This document shows positions 56,854 to 64,000 of a stretch of 64,000 bases of DNA, piece after piece. The first letter of the stretch is position 1, and each line of letters opens with the position of its first letter. The notes under the pieces are model-generated. The model searched no databases. It worked only from the letters and a program-made list of their open reading frames with translations, and was not told the origin of the DNA. The DNA comes from Lactarius indigo (lineage: Eukaryota; Basidiomycota; Agaricomycetes; Russulales; Russulaceae): positions 248,001-312,000 of the forward strand of contig JAFKAC010000018.1 of the NCBI GenBank assembly GCA_025766275.1, given 5' to 3'. A program made the position numbers and the translations under genes.

Positions 56854-58462
56854 GGTTTTCACCAATCTTTCGAACGAACGAGCAGGCCGTGAGCTTGAAA
56901 AACGAGGCAAGGAAAAAAAATACAAGGTTACGAGCTAGTAAGCGCTATAAGTTGATTTTGATATGGAGTGGATGACTCACACTAAAACCAAAAAGAGAGC
57001 TGAAAAGGACTACAACATGGCTAGAAAGCAAGAAGACGGTGAGAGATGAGAGAAGAGAAGAGAGAGAGAACAGCAGGAGTAAGTGGTCGTCCTCGACACG
57101 CCTCGAACCTTCCGAATGTATGCGCAGGGACCCCCGATTCTGTACGGCAGTCTCCGGGGTACCGCCTCACTTTTTCTATTAAGGAATATTCCTCGGAATT
57201 GTTGTTATCTGCCACACCCCACCCACGCGTCCCCTTCACTGCCTTTCTAGGAAACTAATCAGCGCCTTGACCTCCCCGGCTCGGCCTCGTGGCCCAAAGT
57301 CCTTAGCTTTCTGATTCAATCGACTACCCCACATCTGTCCAGGCGCGCATCCGCTCTCCGTAACGTATAGTAATTCCATAGCAGCCTGCCGACAAGAATC
57401 ACCACGCCGTAACTTGTATACGGTAACTCTCTGACGGCGCGGAGGCTGACTACCCCATACAAGAGGTCATAGCAGCGATCACGTCGGCAGTCACTGTTAT
57501 CGAGGGTAAAAGAGTGTAGCGATGATACGTGTCGAAGCGCGTTACAGTCGTAAACGCCGATCCGGCATATGGAGCTACACCTATCACTACACGTGCAACC
57601 CACATGAAACGCACCTCGTGACTGCAACGCCTCTGCGCTCCGACACTGCAGGATGTCGACGTTGGATGCCGCGACGGGTGTCAGGACCACATCAGTCTGG
57701 CCCATTTATACATACATGTCAATCGATCGATCAACCCAGCGGCAACAGTCGACTGGTTGAGGGAAGGTGTAACGCACCCCGATTTCATTCACAAACAGGC
57801 ACATCAGTTTTCGACAGAAGTTCCATCGTCCCCGGTACAAAGTGCGTGAACCTGCCCGAGAGCAGGAAAGACAGATAGGGGCACCAGAGTCTGCGCCCCC
57901 AGAATCGCAGCACGTTACCGGGCCTCGGGAGCCCAGCGTCCGTTCCGCCATTCTCTCATCCTATGATGTGAGAATGCGATCCGAGATACGGCCGGCCACC
58001 GGTGCGCCCACTGCCCCAACAGACGCAAGGAATGATGTGATACTCCAGCTCCGCACACACGAGACAAGGACGTACATGCCCCAAGTCCTCCCGGAAACAA
58101 TAATGCGCTAATGACAAACTCATTTTTGATGTTGTAACGTGCACCCCCTGCCGGGTTTTTATTTAGACAGGCAAAAGGATGCGGAAATACGCTGTTGGAC
58201 GGCTTACGATCGTGTACGAAAGTGGAAGAAGAAGGCTAGAACTTCGAAAGTTCATCGCGTAAGCGGCAACACAGTATAATAATTAAAAACAAGTTGGCGC
58301 TCAGTCGTGAGGACCCCTGCCAGGCGCTAAAAAAAAGTCCAAGCCGCAGAACGCCAAGAGTATAAAAATACATTTCTTTGGGGAAAAACGTACTGCAGCG
58401 ACCACATTCGGGCTGCGCGATATCGAGTTGCGTGTAAACGGATGTTACACCCAGGTCCATCG
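56854..58462. other. Intergenic, no gene recognised
   Basis: About 1.6 kb upstream of the Ser/Pro-rich gene. Frames of up to 129 codons on both strands overlap each other and have no family resemblance. Confidence 0.4.
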
Positions 58463-58662
58463 CTAGTGATGCGGTTGTTGGGCGGTAGCCTTCACGCAGC
58501 TTGCTGATTCCGGCCAGCTCGTCTCGGGAAGCACCACCAATACCGCGGCGAATAGCAGCGCCACGCCGCAGAATCCCACGACCAGCTGCGGGGTGCGCCA
58601 AGGTGCGTAGCGCGCAGCGAAGCCGGCGGCGGTCGGGGAGAGCGAGGGACCGAGCAAGTTCG
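58463..58662 (-). pseudogene. MFS transporter fragment
   Basis: Starting near 58660 the minus strand reads LLGPSLSPTAAGFAARY, then APWRTPQLVVGFCGVALLF and VLPETSWPES. This is the stretch around transmembrane helices 5-6 of drug:H+ antiporter-type MFS proteins (usual form LGPxLAPxxGG, WRxxQ, LPETxxP). It is preceded by AT-rich sequence with no helices 1-4 and followed by a stop, so only about 55 codons of a 500-residue protein remain. Confidence 0.62.
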
Positions 58663-59957
58663 CTTGCAAAATCAAGTTATAAACAGATTCATAAACAAAA
58701 CAAAAAACAAAACCATAACTCCCAAATCGCATTTTTTTTCTTTCCTTCGTATTTTGATATAGTACTGAGCTGTACCATCTTGACTATAATGCATTAGAAA
58801 CTCAGTGAGGACTCGGGTGAAGACCCATGGCTCCGCTGCGCTTTCCGGGCCGGTGCACGTCGCTTATGACGCTTCCCAATGCATGCCGAGCGCGACGGCT
58901 TGGGAATTGGTGTGCATGAATATGGATAACACGGTGTGAGATGTCTGGGGTCGCATAAGATGGTTGGGTCAGGCTAGGGCCACGGTGTACAGCCTAGGGG
59001 TCATTCATTGGCATGGCGTAATAGCCAATGTACGATAGGCTGGGGCTTACGTTTGCTAAGGTATATCGAAAAGGAAATGTGTTGATGACCTTTTCATTTT
59101 TTTGATCCCATCTTGGAGCACAGAACCCTATATAGGCCTTCCATGTTGATACTGTAACTTACAGAAGCTAGTGTACAATACAAACGAGCCAATAATAAAC
59201 ACAATATCAACGGGATTTGGTCTGCGGCGTGTGCTCACTTACCCTCTCCGAGTCGACGGCGGCCCTGTGAATGTCCTCAGATAAAGTGGGAAAACGCAGT
59301 GGGACGAGGTGGCTTACATACATGGACGCAGTCAGTATTTGAGATTGCAACGGAAGTAAGGTGCGTAAGGGTGGGAGAAAGAGCGAAAGAACGAATGGGA
59401 TTGGTATAGGAAGGGAGAACGGAGCGAGAGGTGTCGAATGGGTAGGCACGAGGAAAGGCTAAAGAAGCTGTATCGTCCAGGGACGGGCATGAAGGCCGAG
59501 ACGAAGACGAAGATACTATAAAATCAGCGTGCATGAAAATAAATTGTACATTCGCTCTTGTCGAAGTGCGGTGCGGTGATGGAGACCACGCGGTGGAGTG
59601 CGCTATGTGGACAAAGAAGTAGATACGGCAAGGCAGACACATTGGGCGATGCAAGCAGGGTGACCATCGGGCTACTTGCCGAGGCCCGGGAGGCCCGGGG
59701 ACGGCCGCGACGCCGGAAACCATTGAACCGCAAGTGGACGGGGGTTGGAGTATAAGCGAACGACAGAGAGTCTACCCAGAGACGACGAAAGTGAGAGTGA
59801 GAGACGAGGTCTCAAAGAATTACGCATCATGTAGAGAGATATCGCATCGCCCAGACGACAGAGCGCTTCAATTACTTTTGACACTGTGAGACTCCAGCGC
59901 TTGGCATCCTTTGATTCCTTTCAGTTGGCTCATACAGTAACATCTCAGCACTGAACA
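58663..59957. other. Intergenic / promoter of the second CHAT gene
   Basis: About 1.3 kb with no recognised gene. Minus-strand Ser/Pro-rich frames at 59207-59884 look like low-complexity chance frames. Confidence 0.4.
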
Positions 59958-61558
59958 ATGGCCGCCCCAGATTCAGGTCGTGGATGTAAGTCCCAAAACT
60001 GCGTCAGATTTTTGGCTTTACCGATTGTACACCTCCTGCGATCGAAATTAAATTCATCTTTTTAGTGACTCTTCCCGAAGTTGAGTTCGCGATCTGCCAA
60101 GTCAACGGTCTTCTCTCGTTATCAACTCGGTTCGATCCTCTCCGCCCTGGTCGCCTTATGTCTTTGACGACACTGTACTATCTGCGCGACACATTTCTGC
60201 ATCAAAAGGATAACCTCGATAAATCTATCACCCATCTCACAGAACTTACTCTCCTCCCGGTCCAACAAAGTCAAGTCGTGGTCCAAATATTCTTCCACCT
60301 CGCCCGTATCCTCCATCATCGTTCATTACTGTACAAGCAACCTGAGGATATCAAATCCTCACTTAAATACTTTCGCTATCTCCGGGATAACTTCCACCCG
60401 CTTGACGCCTTCAACATCCCACGCAATCAATTCACTCGGCGCCTAGTTCAAGCCCTGGCAGGTAACTTGATATCGGGGTTTGGGGATGCGGCACAGGATA
60501 TGGAGGAGATGGCGGCCCTTTGCCGCGAACTTCTCACCTCTCATACGCCTGGTGGCTCGGGAGGTGGCCTGAGGAACGCCATCATAGCTTTCTCTTCGGC
60601 TGTTCTTACGACATTCGAGCAAGACGATTCGGTGCGACAGCCACCTGAGCGGGTCATCAAAGTGCTGCGAGAGGCAACGGTCGTCATACCAGACGAGGAC
60701 ATCGTCTCCCTCGCGCTCGTTCGCTGTCTCACTTCTCGCTTCGAAACGATGCACGTGATGGATGAGTATGAGGAAGCGATGGCCATAGCAGATGGAATCA
60801 TCGCTGCCCACTGCCCTGGAGACGATCTAGCTACCACGCACAAGTTGCAAGCTATAAAGCTGATTATAGAACTTGTGGTGTGCCGGATGGCCTCCTATGC
60901 GGAGCCAGAGTATCTAGAGGATGCCATTCAACGCGTTCATCGTTTACTTCTCGTCCCTTCTCTTTCCGTTCAGGATCGTGCCTCTATAACTCAAGTCTTG
61001 GACAATTTTAAACGGCAACGCTTCAATTACTTCGGTATCACAGGGAACTCGACGGAAATACCTTTAGATTTCTCGATCATCGTCCCTGGCGTTTCCTCGT
61101 ATCGGGGCCTACACTCGGTTGATCTTGGGCCAGGCGGTGACTCCCAATCGCCGATCGCACAGAGGGGCAACTCGGACCTCTGGGGACTTGCCGCCTCTAT
61201 TGGTAACAACGAGATAGCGGACGTAGAAGCGGCGGTCGAGCGTGGCCGAACATTACTCCCTTCACCGCATACCAGTCGATTTTCGTACATGTCCGCCCTC
61301 GCGTTCGCCTCTGTCCTCTTCAACGCAAGCAAATGCACTAAGAGATTGGATTACCTCGACGAGGCGATTACCATGTATCGCAATCATCTTCGGAATGTGT
61401 CCGGTGTCAAAAAGGCCCATTTCATGGCACTATTTGGTCTACTTTCTTCACTGATTTTGCACTTCCAGTTATCTGGTCGCAAGGAGGACATCGAGGAAAC
61501 TATGCAACTTTACCCTACTCTCGTGAATGATGGACATGCAGAGGTATTCTACCGATTC

Positions 61559-61566
61559 CTCATTTC
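61559..61566. repeat. Target-site duplication, left copy (TIR element)
   Basis: CTCATTTC; the right copy at 63069-63076 reads GTCATTTC (7 of 8 identical). Confidence 0.75.
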
Positions 61567-63068
61567 TAGTGGTTTGCGGGCTCGGCTTCAAAGCCTAAGG
61601 CCAGCCTAAGACGGCCGTTCAAAACCGGGACGGGACTGGGACGAGAGTGGGTCCTGGCAGGGCTCACGGCCCAGTCTTCACTTTTGGCATTCGGCTCCCA
61701 CGGTCCCACGTCTTCGGCCTCAACTGTTGGGGACGTGCGTCCTGGGCTTGGGATTCACCGGGATTCGCAACCTGGAATCCATGCTTCGAAACTGCATCCA
61801 CATCTTCGGAACTTGAATTGCATCCACACCTGAAACCTCATCCATGCCTTCGCCATTATATCCACATATTATGGTATTTGCAACTTCATGAGTCTTCACC
61901 GAAGCTTCACCCCCAGTGCCAGCGCTCTTCTTGGCCAGTGAAATCGCGCCTTTCGCCACTTTACTGCACTTGTCTGCATTCGTCCATGCTCACCCGTACT
62001 TGCCTGCATTCACCCACACCCTCCTGCATCTGCACTTCTGCACACTGTCGCTATGTTCCCCCGCACTTCACCGCTTTTAAATTTCCCACGCTCTGTGTGC
62101 ACCCACTGGCAGCTTCCCACTCACCCCGGATGCTTCCCTCCGCATTTACCATTCCCCCGTTTAGCCCCGTTCCTCAGCTTACATTCCTCACTATATAACA
62201 CATGTAATTACAACCTTATGCCCCAAATTAGAATATAGCCTTCTCCTCTCAGACCTCAGACCCCAGTGCAACTCTCCCCTCGCGTTCTTCAGTGTGCCGC
62301 ACTTGCGCGCGGAATTAGCGACTCAAACCCGACGCGTTCAGAACTCCAGAGGTCACCTGTGCAAAGTTTCGTACTGTGCCGAAGCGTGCGCGACTGTTTC
62401 CGACCACCTGTGACAGACCAACCCCAGTCCCGTTCCCGACCTCGCCGCACTTGCACGCAGCTCTAGCCCTTCGACACCGACGCGTCCGCGATCACCGCAG
62501 ACCTATATATCACAGCTCACATGCTGTGGAAGCATGCGTGGTGCCTCACGCCACTTCACACTCTCTAGACCCTGCGCTCCTCTTAGACCGTTTCCTAGCG
62601 CTTAGGGACAGTTTAGGGTATCAACTGCAACAATCACACGGCAGAAACGACAGGCGCAGTAATGCAATGGTCACACAGTAATGACTATGGTGGCAGCTAC
62701 AATGATGGTAATCACATGAGGTGAGGTGACGAAAATAGGGATTGACAAGGTGACTACAACAGCGATGGGGTAACCATGGTCCACAGCGAGGGTGAGGAGG
62801 CGAGGAGGTCCACAGGGAGACGATGATGATAATGACAATACTGATATCGAGTTTCATGTGTACATATAATTGTCAGATATTTGTAGAGAAATGTTTAATA
62901 ATGGTACTACAAAGACGCGGCCAGCCGTGGCTAGTAGGCCGAGACTGGCCTAAGACGTTGAGGCCCACAAGAAGCGTCCCAGTCCCTGTAAATCTTGGGC
63001 CTAAAGCCTCCCTAAGACGAGCCTAATGGCAGGCTTTCAGGCCGGGACGGGCCCGCAAACCACTACGA
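61567..63068. mobile_element. Non-autonomous TIR (hAT-like) element, 1502 bp
   Basis: Starts TAGTGGTTTGCGGGC and ends with its inverted copy GCCCGCAAACCACTA (plus CGA). Subterminal GCCTAAG/CTTAGGC motifs are repeated at both ends (about 61595-61615 and 62935-63030). Internal frames are low-complexity (Pro/His/Cys-rich) and encode no transposase. The near-perfect 8-bp flanking duplication and the TAGTG terminus fit the hAT superfamily. It interrupts the coding exon of the second TPR-CHAT gene. Confidence 0.82.
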
Positions 63069-63076
63069 GTCATTTC
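63069..63076. repeat. Target-site duplication, right copy (TIR element)
   Basis: GTCATTTC, 7 of 8 identical to 61559-61566. Confidence 0.75.
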
Positions 63077-64000
63077 ATGCAGCTGGGCGAGCTGTGCACG
63101 GCTCAATGCGCACCCCTCAATCTTAACCGCGTATGAGACGGCAATGTCGTTGCTGCAAGATACCCTCGTTTTCTCTCCGACTTTGCAAACCCAGCATTTT
63201 CGCCTTGTTGAGACGCTGGAACAATCAAATGCGCTGGCACCAAGGTTACCGTCGGACTACGCGTCGTATCTGATCGAAAAGAGTCAATATACTCAAGCCA
63301 TAGAAATTCTGGAACGAGGAAGAGCATTACTCTGGTCCGAAATGCGATACCTCCGCACATCTACCGATCAACTCCATGCAGTCAGCCCGGCCTTAGCAGA
63401 CAACTTCACCACCATCAATCAGCAGCTGGAGTCGGTGATGACGTCGGTTGCACAAAGCGAGAACACTGAGATAGGCGAAGACGGGGATCGGGAAGTGGTG
63501 GACGCATTCTCTGGCCTTTTCCTGCGACAGCGGAGGCTTTCGGAGGAGCGTGACTCACTTATCACTCAAATCCGATCCTTTCCAGGCTTGGAGAATTTCC
63601 TGAAGCCACTGTCGTTTGGCGTCCTTAATTCCGCTGGAGTACGTGGACCTGTCATCATCATCAACCAATCCGGATGGCGTTCAGACATCGTCATTCTCCG
63701 CAAAGACCTACCCCCTTCCGTCATCTCCACTCCTTCCAACTTCCACGATCGTGCGGAGAGGTTAAAGGACGAATTATTGCGCGTCCGAATGGAGAGGGGG
63801 TTGGATTCAGAGGACTACGATCTCACCCTAGCTTCTGTCCTCGCAGATCTATATGAACTCGTTGGAAAACCGGTCGTCGAGAGACTCCACCAGTTAGGCG
63901 TTCCGAAGAAATCTCGTGTCTGGTTGTGCCCGACATCTGCATTCTGTTCCCTTCCCCTCCACGCGATGGGCCCAATCCCGTCAGATGACAGCGATCAAGT

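Larger units (their letters stand above)
59958..64000 (+). pseudogene. Second TPR-CHAT gene, split by a TIR element and cut by the window end
   Basis: Paralogue of the 11911-15105 gene. Exon 1 59958-59985 (MAAPDSGRG), intron 59986-60065 (80 nt), exon 2 60066-61566, then a 1502-nt insertion, and coding resumes at 63077 and is open to the window end. Joined across the insert the frame is exact (FYRFLIS, then CSWASCARL) and matches copy 1 throughout: YFRYLRDNFHPLDAFNI, then YETAMSLLQDTLVF, ILERGRALLWSEMR, LPLHAMGPIPSDD. The CHAT catalytic His and Cys would lie beyond 64000. As it stands translation ends at 61609 (523 aa, TPR part only). No other lesion is seen, so the break is recent. If the insert were somehow spliced the gene could work, but no good splice sites flank it. 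Confidence 0.85.

Noticed and set aside
57316..57705. 129-codon minus-strand frame
   Set aside because: Overlaps equally long frames on the other strand, no motif, no splice support.
61647..62198. 183-codon frame inside the element that splits the second CHAT gene
   Set aside because: Low-complexity Pro/His/Cys-rich sequence with no transposase motif.

Overview
The window looks like nuclear DNA of a filamentous basidiomycete, most likely an Agaricomycete. Genes are split by many short introns (about 42-80 nt) with GT/AG or occasional GC/AG borders. Both strands are used, with no operons. The protein families also fit: membrane-anchored A1 aspartic protease, TPR-CHAT proteins, Glyoxalase_3-type protein, sedolisin relic, and a fungal hAT transposase. 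No species is claimed. All exon structures were read by eye from splice signals, frame continuity and protein similarity.

Left part (1-26 kb), mostly conserved genes: the 5' part of a PRP4-like splicing kinase; a conserved hypothetical; mitochondrial ribosomal protein mS33; mitochondrial SUV3 RNA helicase; a seven-exon membrane-anchored aspartic protease; a multi-pass membrane protein; a complete TPR-CHAT protein (11.9-15.1 kb); a Glyoxalase_3-like gene with a complete 3.46-kb hAT transposon inside its first intron; a proline-rich hypothetical; and a C2H2 zinc-finger gene.

Middle part (26-52 kb), accessory and repeat-rich: one intact and one decayed copy of a two-finger C2H2 gene (30.7 and 32.5 kb); a decayed sedolisin (S53) interrupted by a poly(A)-tailed retroposon with a 10-bp target-site duplication; anonymous relic sequence; and then a tandem triplication (about 39.5-52 kb). 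Each repeat unit carries a zinc-finger gene on + and a PP2C-like gene on - that has lost the acidic metal ligands of active PP2C phosphatases. The copies differ in state: zinc-finger copies 1 and 2 are open and copy 3 is broken; PP2C-like copy A is 5'-truncated, B is nonsense-mutated and C is intact. Two MITE-like elements sit in the array.

Right part (52-64 kb): a C2-domain protein; a large Ser/Pro-rich hypothetical that shares a C-terminal motif with the 23.2-kb gene; an MFS transporter fragment; and a second TPR-CHAT gene, split in mid-exon by a 1.5-kb non-autonomous TIR element and cut by the window end.

Main points of interest: the hAT sitting in an intron with a duplicated target and a usable splice acceptor; the triplicated zinc-finger/pseudophosphatase cassette; and the intact/disrupted pair of fungal TPR-CHAT caspase-like proteins.
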